A stretch of 64,000 bases of DNA from Eledone cirrhosa (GCA_964016885.1 OZ024740.1:4290836-4354835); one strand, 5' to 3'; positions 15,072-29,429 are shown, numbered from the stretch's first letter. Numbers and translations are program-made. The notes: generated by a model from the sequence alone, not told the origin.

Positions 15072-18000
15072 ATGTCTGTCTGTGTCTGTCTGTGTATATC
15101 TACCATGTATGTCTGTGTCTATCTACCATGTCTGTCTGTGTCTGTCTACCTTGTCTGTCTGTGTCTGTCTACCATGTCTGTATGTGTCTATCTACCAGGT
15201 CTGTCTGTGTCTATCTACCATGTCTGTTTGTGTCTGTCTAACATGTCTGTCTGTGTCTATCTACCATGTCTGTCTGTGTCTGTCTACCATGTCTGTATGT
15301 GTCTGTCTACCATGTCTGTCTGTGTCTGTCTAACATGTCTGTCAGTGTCTGTCTACTATGTCTGTATGTGTCTGTCTACCATGTCTGTCTGTGTCTGTCT
15401 AACAAGTCTATCTGTGTCTATCTACCATGTCTGTCTGTGTCTGTCTGTGACTGTCTAACCCGTCTGTATGTGTCTGTCTACCATATCTGTTTGTGTCTAT
15501 CTACCATGTCTGTCTGTGTCTGTCTGTGACTGTCTACCCTGTCTGTCTGTGTTTATCTACCATGTCTGTCTGTGTTTTTCTACCATGTCTGTCTGTGTCT
15601 GTCTACCATGTCTGTCTGTGTCTATCTACCATGTCTGTCTGTGTCTGTCTACCATGTCTGTCTGTGTCTATCTACCATGTCTCTCTGTGTCTATCTACCA
15701 TGTCTGTCTGTGTCTATCTACCATGTCTGTCTGTGTCTATCTACCATGTCTGTCTGTGTCTGTCTACCATGTCTGTCTGTGTCTGTCTACCATGTCTGTC
15801 TATGTCTGTCTATCATATCTGTCTGTGTCTGTCTACTATGTCTGTCTGTATGTATCTACCATGTATGTCTGTGTCTGTCTACCATGTCTGCCTGTGTTTG
15901 TCTACCATGTCTGCCTGTGTCTATCTACCATGTCTGTCTGTGTCTATCTACCATGTCTGTCTGTATCTATCTACCATGTCTGTTTGTGTCTATCTACCAT
16001 GTCTGTGTCTATCTACCTTGTCTGTCTGTGTCTATCTACCATGTCTGTTTGTGTCTATCTACCAGGTATGTCTGTGTCTATCTACCATGTCTGTCCGTGT
16101 CTGTCTACCATGTCTGTATGTGTCTCTCTACCATGTCTGTCTGTGTCTGTCTAACATGTCTGTCTGTGTCTGTCTACCATGTCTGTCTGTGTCTGTCTAC
16201 CATGTCTGTCTGTGTCTATCTACCATGTCTGTCTGTGTCTGTCTGTGACTGTCTACCCTGTCTGTCTACAATGTCTGTCTGTGTCTATCTACCATGTATG
16301 TCTATGTCTGTCTACCATGTCTGTCTGTGTCTGTCTACCATGTCTGTCTGTGTCTGTCTACCATGTCTGTCTGTGTCTGTCTACCATGTCTGTCTGCGTC
16401 TGTCTATCATATCTGTCTGTGTCTGTCTACCATGTCTGTCTGTGTCTATCTACCATGTCTGCCTGTGTCTATCTACCATGTCTGTCTGTGTCTATCTACC
16501 ATGTCTGTCTGTGTCTATCTAGCTTGTCTGTCTGTGTCTATCTACCATGTCTGTCTGTGTCTATCTACCATGTCTGTCTGTGTCTGTCTACCATGTCTGT
16601 GTCTATCTAACATGTCTGTCTGTGTCTGTCTACCATGTCTGTCTGTGTCTGTCTGTGTATATCTACCATGTATGTTTGTGTCTATCTACCATGTCTGTCT
16701 GTGTCTGTCTACCATGTCTGTCTGTGTCTATCTACCAGGTCTGTCTGTGTCTGTCTACCATGTCTGTCTGTGTCTGTCTACCATGTCTGTATGTGTCTAT
16801 CTACCAGGTCTGTCTGTGTCTATCTACCATGTCTGTTTGTGTCTGTCTACCATATCTGTTTGTGTCTATCTACCATGTCTGTCTGTGTCTGTCTGTGACT
16901 GTCTACCATGTCTGTCTGTGTCTGTCTACCATGTCTGTCTGTGTCTATCTACCATGTCTGTCTGTGTCTGTCTACCATGTCTGTCTGTGTCTATCTACCA
17001 TGTCTCTCTGTGTCTATCTACCATGTCTGTCTGTGTCTATCTACCATGTCTGTGTCTATCTACCATGTCTGTCTATGTCTGTCTACCATGTCTGTCTGTG
17101 TCTGTCTACCATGTCTGTCTATGTCTGTCTATCATATCTGTCTGTGTCTGTCTACCATGTCTGTCTGTATGTATCTACCATGTATGTCTGTGTCTGTCTA
17201 CCATGTCTGTCTGTGTTTGTCTGCCATGTCTGCCTGTGTCTATCTACCATGTCTGTCTGTGTCTATCTACCATGTCTGTCTTTGTCTATCTACCATGTCT
17301 GTCTGTGTCTATCTACCATGTCTGTGTCTATCTACCTTGTCTGTCTGTGTCTATCTACCATGTCTGTTTGTGTCTATCTACCTTGTCTGTCTGTGTCTAT
17401 CTACCATGTCTGTCTGTGTCTGTCTACCTTGTCTGTCTGTGTCTGTCTACAATGTCTGTCTGTGTCTATCTACCAGGTCTGTCTGTGTCTATCTATCATG
17501 TCTGTCTGTGTCTGTCTACCATGTCTGTCTGTGTCTATCTACCATGTCTGTGTCTGTCTATCACGTCTGTCTGTGTCTATCTACCATGTCTGTTTGTGTC
17601 TATCTACCATGTCTGTCTGTGTCTGTCTACCTTGTCTGTCTGTGTCTGTCTACAATGTCTGTCTGTGTCTATCTACCAGGTCTGTCTGTGTCTATCTATC
17701 ATGTCTGTCTGTGTCTGTCTACCATGTCTGTCTGTGTCTATCTACCATGTCTGTGTCTGTCTATCACGTCTGTCTGTGTCTATCTACCATGTCTGTCTGT
17801 GTCTATCTATCATGACTGTCTGTGTCTGTCTACCACTCTGTATGTGTCTATCTAACATGTCTGTCTGTGTCTGTCTACCATGTCTGTCTGTGTCTGTCTG
17901 TGTATATCTACCATGTATGTCTGTGTCTATCTACCATGTCTGTCTGTGTCTGTCTACCTTGTCTGTCTGTGTCTGTCTACCATGTCTGTATGTGTCTATC

Positions 18001-20690
18001 TACCAGGTCTGTCTGTGTCTATCTACCATGTCTGTTTGTGTCTGTCTAACATGTCTGTCTGTGTCTATCTACCATGTCTGTCTGTGTCTGTCTACCATGT
18101 CTGTATGTGTCTGTCTACCATGTCTGTCTGTGTCTGTCTAACATGTCTGTCAGTGTCTGTCTACTATGTCTGTATGTGTCTGTCTACCATGTCTGTCTGT
18201 GTCTGTCTAACAAGTCTATCTGTGTCTATCTACCATGTCTGTCTGTGTCTGTCTGTGACTGTCTAACCCGTCTGTATGTGTCTGTCTACCATATCTGTTT
18301 GTGTCTATCTACCATGTCTGTCTGTGTCTGTCTGTGACTGTCTACCCTGTCTGTCTGTGTTTATCTACCATGTCTGTCTGTGTTTTTCTACCATGTCTGT
18401 CTGTGTCTGTCTACCATGTCTGTCTGTGTCTATCTACCATGTCTGTCTGTGTCTGTCTACCATGTCTGTCTGTGTCTATCTACCATGTCTCTCTGTGTCT
18501 ATCTACCATGTCTGTCTGTGTCTATCTACCATGTCTGTCTGTGTCTATCTACCATGTCTGTCTGTGTCTGTCTACCATGTCTGTCTGTGTCTGTCTACCA
18601 TGTCTGTCTATGTCTGTCTATCATATCTGTCTGTGTCTGTCTACTATGTCTGTCTGTATGTATCTACCATGTATGTCTGTGTCTGTCTACCATGTCTGCC
18701 TGTGTTTGTCTACCATGTCTGCCTGTGTCTATCTACCATGTCTGTCTGTGTCTATCTACCATCTCTGTCTGTATCTATCTACCATGTCTGTTTGTGTCTA
18801 TCTACCATGTCTGTGTCTATCTACCTTGTCTGTCTGTGTCTATCTACCATGTCTGTTTGTGTCTATCTACCAGGTATGTCTGTGTCTATCTACCATGTCT
18901 GTCCGTGTCTGTCTACCATGTCTGTATGTGTCTCTCTACCATGTCTGTCTGTGTCTGTCTAACATGTCTGTCTGTGTCTGTCTACCATGTCTGTCTGTGT
19001 CTGTCTACCATGTCTGTCTGTGTCTATCTACCATGTCTGTCTGTGTCTGTCTGTGACTGTCTACCCTGTCTGTCTACAATGTCTGTCTGTGTCTATCTAC
19101 CATGTATGTCTATGTCTGTCTACCATGTCTGTCTGTGTCTGTCTACCATGTCTGTCTGTGTCTGTCTACCATGTCTGTCTGTGTCTGTCTACCATGTCTG
19201 TCTGCGTCTGTCTATCATATCTGTCTGTGTCTGTCTACCATGTCTGTCTGTGTCTATCTACCATGTCTGCCTGTGTCTATCTACCATGTCTGTCTGTGTC
19301 TATCTACCATGTCTGTCTGTGTCTATCTAGCTTGTCTGTCTGTGTCTATCTACCATGTCTGTCTGTGTCTATCTACCATGTCTGTCTGTGTCTGTCTACC
19401 ATGTCTGTGTCTATCTAACATGTCTGTCTGTGTCTGTCTACCATGTCTGTCTGTGTCTGTCTGTGTATATCTACCATGTATGTTTGTGTCTATCTACCAT
19501 GTCTGTCTGTGTCTGTCTACCATGTCTGTCTGTGTCTATCTACCAGGTCTGTCTGTGTCTGTCTACCATGTCTGTCTGTGTCTGTCTACCATGTCTGTAT
19601 GTGTCTATCTACCAGGTCTGTCTGTGTCTATCTACCATGTCTGTTTGTGTCTGTCTACCATATCTGTTTGTGTCTATCTACCATGTCTGTCTGTGTCTGT
19701 CTGTGACTGTCTACCATGTCTGTCTGTGTCTGTCTACCATGTCTGTCTGTGTCTATCTACCATGTCTGTCTGTGTCTGTCTACCATGTCTGTCTGTGTCT
19801 ATCTACCATGTCTCTCTGTGTCTATCTACCATGTCTGTCTGTGTCTATCTACCATGTCTGTGTCTATCTACCATGTCTGTCTATGTCTGTCTACCATGTC
19901 TGTCTGTGTCTGTCTACCATGTCTGTCTATGTCTGTCTATCATATCTGTCTGTGTCTGTCTACCATGTCTGTCTGTATGTATCTACCATGTATGTCTGTG
20001 TCTGTCTACCATGTCTGTCTGTGTTTGTCTGCCATGTCTGCCTGTGTCTATCTACCATGTCTGTCTGTGTCTATCTACCATGTCTGTCTTTGTCTATCTA
20101 CCATGTCTGTCTGTGTCTATCTACCATGTCTGTGTCTATCTACCTTGTCTGTCTGTGTCTATCTACCATGTCTGTTTGTGTCTATCTACCTTGTCTGTCT
20201 GTGTCTATCTACCATGTCTGTCTGTGTCTGTCTACCTTGTCTGTCTGTGTCTGTCTACAATGTCTGTCTGTGTCTATCTACCAGGTCTGTCTGTGTCTAT
20301 CTATCATGTCTGTCTGTGTCTGTCTACCATGTCTGTCTGTGTCTATCTACCATGTCTGTGTCTGTCTATCACGTCTGTCTGTGTCTATCTACCATGTCTG
20401 TTTGTGTCTATCTACCATGTCTGTCTGTGTCTGTCTACCTTGTCTGTCTGTGTCTGTCTACAATGTCTGTCTGTGTCTATCTACCAGGTCTGTCTGTGTC
20501 TATCTATCATGTCTGTCTGTGTCTGTCTACCATGTCTGTCTGTGTCTATCTACCATGTCTGTGTCTGTCTATCACGTCTGTCTGTGTCTATCTACCATGT
20601 CTGTCTGTGTCTATCTATCATGACTGTCTGTGTCTGTCTACCACTCTGTATGTGTCTGTCTACCATGTCTGTCTGTGTCTGTCTACCATG
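15072..20690 (+). repeat. 2,808-bp tandem segmental duplication within array 1
   Basis: The series of variant units starting near 15,072 recurs from near 17,880 at a constant offset of 2,808 bp. Matching landmarks include 15,493/18,301, 15,572/18,380, 16,294/19,102 and 16,547/19,355. A related offset of 1,758 bp links 13,226-13,735 with 14,984-15,493. This is higher-order structure inside the satellite, consistent with unequal exchange. Edges are approximate. Confidence 0.8.
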
Positions 20691-23600
20691 CCTGTCTGTG
20701 TCTGTCTACCATGTCTGTCTGTGTCTGTCTGCGTCTGTCTACCATGGCTGTATGCGTCTGTCTACCATGTCTGTTTGTGTCTATCTACCATGTCTGTCTG
20801 TGTCTGTCTACCATGTCTATATGTGTCTTTCTACCATGTCTGTCTGTGTCTATCTACCATGTCTGTCTGTGTCTGACTACCATGTCTCTCTGTGTCTGTC
20901 TACCATGTCTGTCTGTGTTTGTCTACCATGTCTGTCTGTGTCTATCTACCATGTCTGTCTGTGTCTGCCTACCATGTCTGCCTGTGTCTATCTACCATAT
21001 CTGTCTGTGTCTATCTACCATGTCTGTCTGTGTCTGTCTGTGTCTATCTACCATGTCTGTCTGTGTCTATCTACCATGTTTCTCTGTGTCTATCTACCAT
21101 GCCTGTCTGTGTCTATCTACCATGTCTGTCTGTGTCTGTCTACCATGTCTGTCTCTGTCTGTCTACCATGTCTGTCTGTGTCTGTCTATCATATCTGTCT
21201 CTCTACCATGTCTGTCTGTGTGTATCTACCATGTATGTCTGAGTCTGTCTACCATGTCTGTCTGTGTTTGTCTACCATGTCTGCCTGTGTCTATCTACCA
21301 TGTATGTCTGTGTCTATCTACCATGTCTCTCTGTGTCTATCTACCATGTCTGTCCGTGTCTGTCTACCATGTCTGTATGTGTCTGTCTACCATGTCTGTC
21401 TGTGTCTGTCTACCATGTCTGTCTGTGTCTATCTACCATGTCTGTCTGTGTCTGTCTGTGACTGTCTACCCCGTCTGTCTGTGTCTGTCTACCATGTCTG
21501 TATGTGTCTGTCTACCATGTCTGTTTGTGTCTATCTACCATGTCTGTCTGTGTCTGTCTGTGACTGTCTACCCTGTCTGTCTGTGTCTGTCTACCATATC
21601 TGTCTGTGTCTATCTACCCTGTCTGTCTGTGTCTCTCTGTGACTGTCTACCCTGTATGTCTGTGTCTGTCTACCATGTCTGTCTGTGTCTGTCTATCACG
21701 TCTGTCTGTGTCTATCTACCATGTCTGTCTGTGTCTGTCTACCATGTCTGTCTGTGTCTGTCTACCATGTCTGTCTGTGTCTGTCTAACATGTCTGTTCG
21801 TGTCTATCTACCATGTCTGTCTGTGACTGTCTACCCTGTCTGTTTTTGTCTATCTACCATGTCTGTCTGTGTTTTTCTACCATGTCTGTCTGTGTCTGTC
21901 TACCATGTCTGTCTGTGTCTATCTACCATGTCTGTCTGTGTCTGTCTACCATGTCTGTCTGTGTCTATCTACCATGTCTGTCTGTGTTTGTCTACCATGC
22001 CTGTCTGTGTCTGTCTACCATGTCTGTTTGTGTTTGTCTACCATGTCTGTCTGTGTCTATCTACCATGTCTGTCTGTGTCTATCTACCATGTCTGTCTGT
22101 GTCTGTCTACCAAGTATGTCTGTGTCTATCTACCATGTCTGTTTGTGTCTATCTACCATGTCTGTCTGTGTCTGTCTGCCATGTCTGTCTGTGTCTATCT
22201 ACCATGTCTGTCTGTGTATGTCTACCATGTCTGTCTGTGTCTATCTACCATGTCTGTCTGTTTCTTTCTACCATGTCTGTGTCTATCTACCATGTCTGTC
22301 TGTGTCTGTCTACCATGTCTGTCTGTGTCTATCTACCATGTCTGTCTGTGTCTGTCTGTTACTGTCTACCATGTCTGTCTGCGTCTGTCTACCATGTCTG
22401 TCTGTGTCTGTCTACCACGTCTGTCTGTGTCTGTCTACCATGTCTGTCTGTGTCTATCTACCATGTCTGTCTATGTCTGACTACCATGTCTGTCTGTGTC
22501 TGACTACCATGTCTCTCTGTGTCTGTCTACCATGTCTGTCTGTGTTTGTCTACCATGTCTGTCTGTGTCTATCTACCATGTCTGTCTGTGTCTGCCTACC
22601 ATGTCTGCCTGTGTCTATCTACCATATCTGTCTGTGTCTATCTACCATGTCTGTCTGTGTCTGTCTGTGTCTATCTACCATGTCTGTCTGTGTCTATCTA
22701 CCATGTTTCTCTGTGTCTATCTACCATGTCTGTCTGTGTCTATCTACCATGTCTGTCTGTGTCTGTCTACCATGTCTGTCTCTGTCTGTCTACCATGTCT
22801 GTCTGTGTCTGTCTATCATATCTGTCTCTCTACCATGTCTGTCTGCGTGTATCTACCATGTATGTCTGAGTCTGTCTACCATGTCTGTCTGTGTTTGTCT
22901 ACCATGTCTGCCTGTGTCTATCTACCATGTATGTCTGTGTCTATCTACCATGTCTCTCTGTGTCTATCTACCATGTCTGTCCGTGTCTGTCTACCATGTC
23001 TGTATGTGTCTCTCTACCATGTCTGTCTGTGTCTGTCTAACATGTCTGTCTGTGTCTGTCTACCATGTCTGTATGTGTCTGTCTACCATGTCTGTCTGTG
23101 TCTGTCTACCATGTCTGTCTGTGTCTATCTACCATGTCTGTCTGTGTCTGTCTGTGACTGTCTACCCCGTCTGTCTGTGTCTGTCTACCATGTCTGTATG
23201 TGTCTGTCTACCATGTCTGTTTGTGTCTACCTACCATGTCTGTCTGTGTCTGTCTGTGACTGTCTACCCTGTCTGTCTGTGTCTGTCTACCATATCTGTC
23301 TGTGTCTATCTACCCTGTCTGTCTGTGTCTCTCTGTGACTGTCTACCCTGTATGTCTGTGTCTGTCTACCATGTCTGTCTGTGTCTGTCTATCACGTCTG
23401 TCTGTGTCTATCTACCATGTCTGTCTGTGTCTGTCTACCATGTCTGTCTGTGTCTGTCTACCATGTCTGTCTGTGTCTGTCTAACATGTCTGTTCGTGTC
23501 TATCTACCATGTCTGTCTGTGTCTGTCTACCATGTCTGTCTGTGTCTATCTACCTTGTCTGACTGTGTCTATCTACCATGTCTCTCTGTGTCTATCTACC

Positions 23601-26600
23601 ATGTCTGTCCGTGTCTGTCTACCATGTCTGTATGTGTCTCTCTACCATGTCTGTCTGTGTCTGTCTACCATGTCTGTGTGTGTCTGTCTACCATGTCTGT
23701 ATGTGTCTGTCTACCATGTCTGTCTGTGTCTGTCTACCATGTCTGTCTGTGTCTATCTACCATGTCTGTCTGTGTCTGTCTGTGACTGACTACCCCGTCT
23801 GTCTGTGTCTGTCTACCATGTCTGTATGTGTCTGTCTACCATGTCTGTTTGTGTCTATCTACCATGTCTGTCTGTGTCTGTCTGTGACTGTCTACCCTGT
23901 CTGTCTGTGTCTGTCTACCATATCTGTCTGTGTCTATCTACCCTGTCTGTCTGTGTCTCTCTGTGACTGTCTACCATGTATGTCTGTGACTGTCTACCAT
24001 GTATGTCTGTGTCTGTCTACCATGTCTGTCTGTGTCTGTCTATCACGTCTGTCTGTGTCTATCTACCATGTCTGTCTGTGTCTGTCTACCATGTCTGTCT
24101 GTGTCTGTCTACCATGTCTGTCTGTGTCTGTCTAACATGTCTGTTCGTGTCTATCTACCATGTCTGTCTGTGTCTGTCTGCCATGTCTGTCTGTGTCTAT
24201 CTACCTTGTCTGACTGTGTCTATCTACCTTGTCTGCCTGTGTCTATCTACCATGTCTGTCTGTGTCTATCTACCATGTCTGTCTGTGTCTGTCTACCATG
24301 TCTGTCTGTGTATGTCTACCATGTCTGTCTGTGTCTATCTACCATGTCTGTCTGTGTCTGTCTACCATGTATGTGTCTATCTACCATGTCTGTCTGTGTC
24401 TATCTACCATGTCTGTCTGTGTCTATCTACCATGTCTGTCTGTGTCTGTCTGTGACTGTCTACCATGTCTGTCTGCGTCTGTCTACCATGTCTGTCTGTG
24501 TCTATCTACCATGTCTGTCTGTGTCTGTCTACCACGTCTGTCTGTGTCTATCTACCATGTCTGTCTGTGTCTATCTACCATGTCTGTCTGTGTCTGTCTA
24601 TCATGTCTGTCTGTGTCTATCTACCATGTCTGTCTGTGTCTGTCTACCATGTCTGTCTGTGTCTGTCTACCATGTCTGTCTGTGTCTGTCTGTGTATATC
24701 TACCATGTATGTCTGTGTCTATCTACCATGTCTGTCTGTGTCTGTCTACCATGTCTGTCTGTGTCTATCTACCAGGTCTGTCTGTGTCTATCTACCATGT
24801 CTGTTTGTGTCTGTCTACCATGTCTGTCTGTATCTATCTACCATGTCTGTGTCTGACTATCACGTCTGTCTGTGTCTATCTACCATGTCTGTCTGTGTCT
24901 GTCTACCATGTCTGTATGTGTCTGTCTACCATGTCTGTGTGTGTCTGTCTAACATGTCTGTCTGTGTCTGTCTACCATGTCTGTATGTGTCTGTCTACCA
25001 TGTCTGTATGTGTCTGTCTACCATGTCTGTCTCTGTCTATCTACCATCTCTGTCTGTGTCTGTCTGTGACTGTCTACCCCGTTTGTCTGTGTCTGTCTAC
25101 CATGTCTGTATGTGTCTGTCTACCATGTCTGTTTGTGTTTATCTACCATGTCTGTCTGTGTCTGTCTGTGACTGTCTACCCTGTCTGTCTACCATGTCTG
25201 TCTGTGTCTATCTACCATGTATGTCTATGTCTGTCTACCATGTCTGTCTGTGTCTGTCTACCATGTCTGTCTGTGTCTGTCTACCATGTCTGTCTGTGTC
25301 TGTCTACCATGTCTGTCTGTGTCTGTCTATCATATCTGTCTGTGTCTGTCTACCATGTCTGTCTGTGTGTATCTACCATGTATGACTGTGTCTGTCTACG
25401 ATGTCTGTCTATGTTTGTCTACCATGTCTGCCTGTGTCTATCTACCATGTCTGTCTGTGTCTATCTACCATGTCTGTCTGTGTCTGTCTACCATGTCTGT
25501 CTGTGTCTATCTACCATGTCTGCCTGTGTCTATCTAACATGTCTGTCTGTGTCTATCTACCATGTCTGTCTGTGTCTATCTAGCTTGTCTGTCTGTGTCT
25601 ATCTACCATGTCTGTCTGTGTCTATCTACCATGTCTGTCTGTGTCTGTCTACCATGTCTGTGTCTATCTACCATGTCTGTCTGTGTCTGTCTACAATGTC
25701 TGTCTGTGTCTGTCTGTGTATATCTACCATGTATGTCTGTGTCTATCTACCATGTCTGTCTGTGTCTGTCTACCTTGTCTGTCTATGTCTGTCTACCATG
25801 TCTGTATGTGTCTATCTACCAGGTCTGTCTGTGTCTATCTACCATGTCTGTTTGTGTCTGTCTACCGTGTCTGTATGTGTCTGTCTACCATGTCTGTCTG
25901 TGTCTGTCTAACATGTCTGTCTGTGTCTGTCTACTATGTCTGTATGTGTCTGTCTACCATGTCTGTCTGTGTCTGTCTAACAAGTCTATCTGTGTCTATC
26001 TACCATGTCTGTCTGTGTCTGTCTGTGACTGTCTAACCCGTCTGTATGTGTCTGTCTACCATATCTGTTTGTGTCTATCTACCATGTCTGTCTGTGTCTG
26101 TCTGTGACTGTCTACCCTGTCTGTTTTTGTCTATCTACCATGTCTGTCTGTGTTTTTCTACCATGTCTGTCTGTGTCTGTCTACCATGTCTGTCTGTGTC
26201 TATCTACCATGTCTGTCTGTGTCTGTCTACCATGTCTGTCTGTGTCTATCTACCATGTCTCTCTGTGTCTATCTACCATGTCTGTCTGTGTCTATCTACC
26301 ATGTCTGTCTGTGTCTATCTACCATGTCTGTCTGTGTCTGTCTACCATGTCTGTCTATGTCTGTCTATCATATCTGTCTGTGTCTGTCTACCATGTCTGT
26401 CTGTATGTATCTACCATGTATGTCTGTGTTTGTCTACCATGTTTGCCTGTGTCTATCTACCATGTCTGTCTGTGTCTATCTACCATGTCTGTCTGTGTCT
26501 ATCTACCATGTCTGTCTGTGTCTATCTACCATGTCTGTGTCTGTCTACCTTGTCTGTCTGTGTCTGTATAACATGTCTGTCTGTGTTTGTCTACCATGTT

Positions 26601-29055
26601 TGCCTGTGTCTATCTACCATGTCTGTCTGTGTCTATCTACCATGTCTGTCTGTGTCTATCTACCATGTCTGTCTGTGTCTATCTACCATGTCTGTGTCTA
26701 TCTACCTTGTCTGTCTGTGTCTATCTACCATGTCTGTCTGTGTCTATCTACCATGTCTGTCTGTGTCTGTCTACCTTGTCTGTCTGTGTCTGTCTACCAT
26801 GTCTGTCTGTGTCTATCTACCAGGTCTGTCTGTGTCTATCTACCATGTCTGTCTGTGTCTGTCTACCATGTCTGTCTGTGTCTATCTACCATGTCTGTGT
26901 CTGTCTATCACGTCTGTCTGTGTCTATCTACCATGTCTGTCTGTATATGTCTACCATGCCTGTCTGTGTCTGTCTACCATGTCTGTCTGTGTCTGTCTAT
27001 CATATCTGTCTGTGTCTGTCTACCATGTCTGTCTGTGTCTATCTACCATGTCTGTGTCTGTCTATCACGTCTGTCTGTGTCTATCTACCATGTCTGTCTG
27101 TGTCTATCTACCATGACTGTCTGTGTCTGTCTACCATTCTGTATGTGTCTGTCTACCATGTCTGTCTGTGTCTGTCTACCATGCCTGTCTGTGTCTGTCT
27201 ACCATGTCTGTCTGTGTCTGTCTGCGTCTGTCTAGCATGTCTGTATGCGTCTGTCTACCATGTCTGTTTGTGTCTATCTACCATGTCTGTCTGTGTCTGT
27301 CTACCATGTCTGTATGTGTCTCTCTACCATGTCTGTCTGTGTCTATCTACCATGTCTGTCTGTGTCTGACTACCATGTCTGTCTGTGTCTGTCTACCATG
27401 TCTGTCTGTGTCTGTCTCACCATGTCTGTCTGTGTCTATCTACCATGTCTGTCTGTGTCTGCCTACCATGTCTGCCTGTGTCTATCTACCATATCTGTCT
27501 GTGTCTATCTACCATGTCTGTCTGTGTCTGTCTGTGTCTATCTACCATGTCTGTCTGTGTCTGTCTGTGTCTATCTACCATGTCTGTCTGTGTCTGTCTG
27601 TGTCTATCTACCATGTCTGTCTGTGTCTATCTACCATGTTTCTCTGTGTCTATCTACCATGTCTGTCTGTGTCTATCTACCATGTCTGTCTGTGTCTATC
27701 TACCATGTATGTCTGTGTCTGTCTACCATGTCTGTCTGTGTCTATCTACCATGTCTGTGTCTATCTACCATGTCTGTCTCTGTCTGTCTACCATGTCTGT
27801 CTGTGTCTATCTACCATGTTTCTCTGTGTCTATCTACCATGTCTGTCTGTGTCTGTCTATCATGTCTGTCTGAGTCTGTCTACCATGTCTGTCTGTGTCT
27901 GTCTACCATGTCTGTCTGTGTCTATCTACCTTGTCTGCCTGTGTCTATCTACTATGTCTGTCTGTGTCTGTCTACCATGTCTGTCTGTGTCTATCTACCA
28001 TGTCTGTCTGGGTCTGTCTACCATGTCTGTCTGTGCATGTCTACCATGTCTGTCTGTGCATGTCTACCATGTCTGTCTGTGCATGTCTACCATGTCTGTC
28101 TGTGTCTGTCTCCCATGTCTGTCTGTGCATGTCTACCATGTCTGTCTGTGCATGTCTACCATGTCTGTCTGTGTCTGTCTCCCATGTCTGTATGTGTCTG
28201 TCTACCATGTCTGTCTGTGTCTATCTACCATGTCTGTAAGTGTCTGTCTACCCTGTCTGTCTGTGTCTATCTACCATGTCTGTCTGTGTCTATCTACCAT
28301 GTCTGTAAGTGTCTGTGTCTGTCTACCATGTCTGTCTGTGTCTATCTACCATGTCTGCCTGTGTCTATCTACCATGTCTGTCTGTGTCTGTCTACCATGT
28401 CTGTTTGTGTCTGTCTACCATGTCTGTCTGTGTCTGTCTACCATGTCTGTCTGTGTCTATCTACCATGTCTGTCTGTGTCTGTCTACCATGTCTGTCTGT
28501 GTCTGTCTACCATGTCTGTTTGTGTCTGTCTACCATGTCTGTCTGTGTCTATCTACCATGTCTGTCTGTGTCTATCTACCATGTCTGTCTGTGTCTGTCT
28601 ACCATGTCTGTTTGTGTCTGTCTACCATGTCTGTCTGTGTCTGTCTACCATGTCTGTCTGTGTCTATCTACCATGTCTGCCTGTGTCTATCTACTATGTC
28701 TGTCTGTGTCTATCTACCATGTCTGTCTGTGCATGTCTACCATGTCTGTCTGTGTCTATCTACATTGTCTGCCTGTGTCTGTCTACCATGTCTGTCTGTG
28801 TCTATCTACCATGTCTGTCTGTGTCTATCTACCATGTCTGTCTGTGCATGTCTACCATGTCTGTCTGTGTCTATCTACCTTGTCTGCCTGTGTCTATCTA
28901 CCATGCCTGTATGTGTCTTTCTACCATGTCTGTCTGTGTCTGTCTACCATGTCTGTCTGTGCCTATCTACCATGTCCGTCTGTGTCTGTCTACCATGTCT
29001 GTCTGTGTCTGTCTACCATGTCTGTCTGTGCATGTCTACTATGTCTGTCTGTGCA

Positions 29056-29364
29056 CGTCTATCTATCTAACTATCCATGTATCTACTATTTGATTTAACA
29101 CCACCACCTAACCCATAGGCTCCGTTAGTAAAATCCACTCTCTTGCAAGTATTCAGATGAGGTCCCTGGTTCTATAATATCTTCCTCCCTTCCACTATCT
29201 CAGAGGCCCTGAAAAGTCATAGGAGCAGTACTTTCATTCCTAATTAAACAAATAACTGTGGTGGAACACTGTAAATATTATTCAAGATAACATTATTAAA
29301 AACAGGTTTTATATTTATATTTTGATACGTGCTCTAATATATCTTGAAGATAAAAAACCTAACT
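29056..29364. other. AT-rich spacer, nothing recognised
   Basis: After a few TCTA repeats the sequence becomes ordinary, AT-rich and non-repetitive. I see no open frame of note, no splice-like structure and no recognisable element. Confidence 0.6.
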
Positions 29365-29412
29365 TATACAAGCAGGGAAAAGCGGACGTAAAATGATGAT
29401 GATGATGATGAT
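29365..29412 (+). repeat. 3'-terminal scrap of the LINE/SINE tail family
   Basis: The segment GGGAAAAGCGGACGTAAA followed by ATG repeats matches the last bases of the tail at 40,148-40,189 (GTGGAAGAACGGACGTAAAA plus GAT repeats). Only about 45 bases are recognisable. It is a heavily 5'-truncated or decayed insertion. Confidence 0.6.
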
Positions 29413-29429
29413 ACAGAATAACATGTGCA

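Larger units (their letters stand above)
1..29055 (+). repeat. 23-bp minisatellite array (array 1)
   Basis: Seen directly: about 29 kb of head-to-tail 23-bp units that begin CATGTCTGTCTGTG and end TCTRTCTAC, where R is mostly A or G. Roughly 1,260 units fit. The left edge is cut by the window. Common variants are CATGTATG, CTACCTTG, CTACCAGG, TGTGACTG, CTAACATG and units shortened by 4 bases. The plus strand is T-rich and A-poor (about 10 T to 3 A per unit). The basic unit contains no stop in any plus-strand frame, and 23 is not a multiple of 3, so all three frames read through with a 23-residue period. Stops arise only in variant units (TGA in TGTGACTG, TAA in CTAACATG, TAG in CTAGC). The array decays into TCTA repeats at its right edge, near 29,055-29,090. 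I infer non-coding satellite DNA. Confidence 0.97.

Noticed and set aside
1..29055. Telomeric repeat or centromere
   Set aside because: The unit is not TTAGGG-like, and nothing in the window identifies centromere function; satellite arrays alone do not prove it.
1..29093. Dozens of long plus-strand open frames encoding Cys-rich 23-residue repeats
   Set aside because: All three frames are equally open because the 23-bp unit lacks stops. Frames break wherever variant units bring TGA, TAA or TAG; there is no frame preference, signal peptide or intron structure. They are satellite artefacts.
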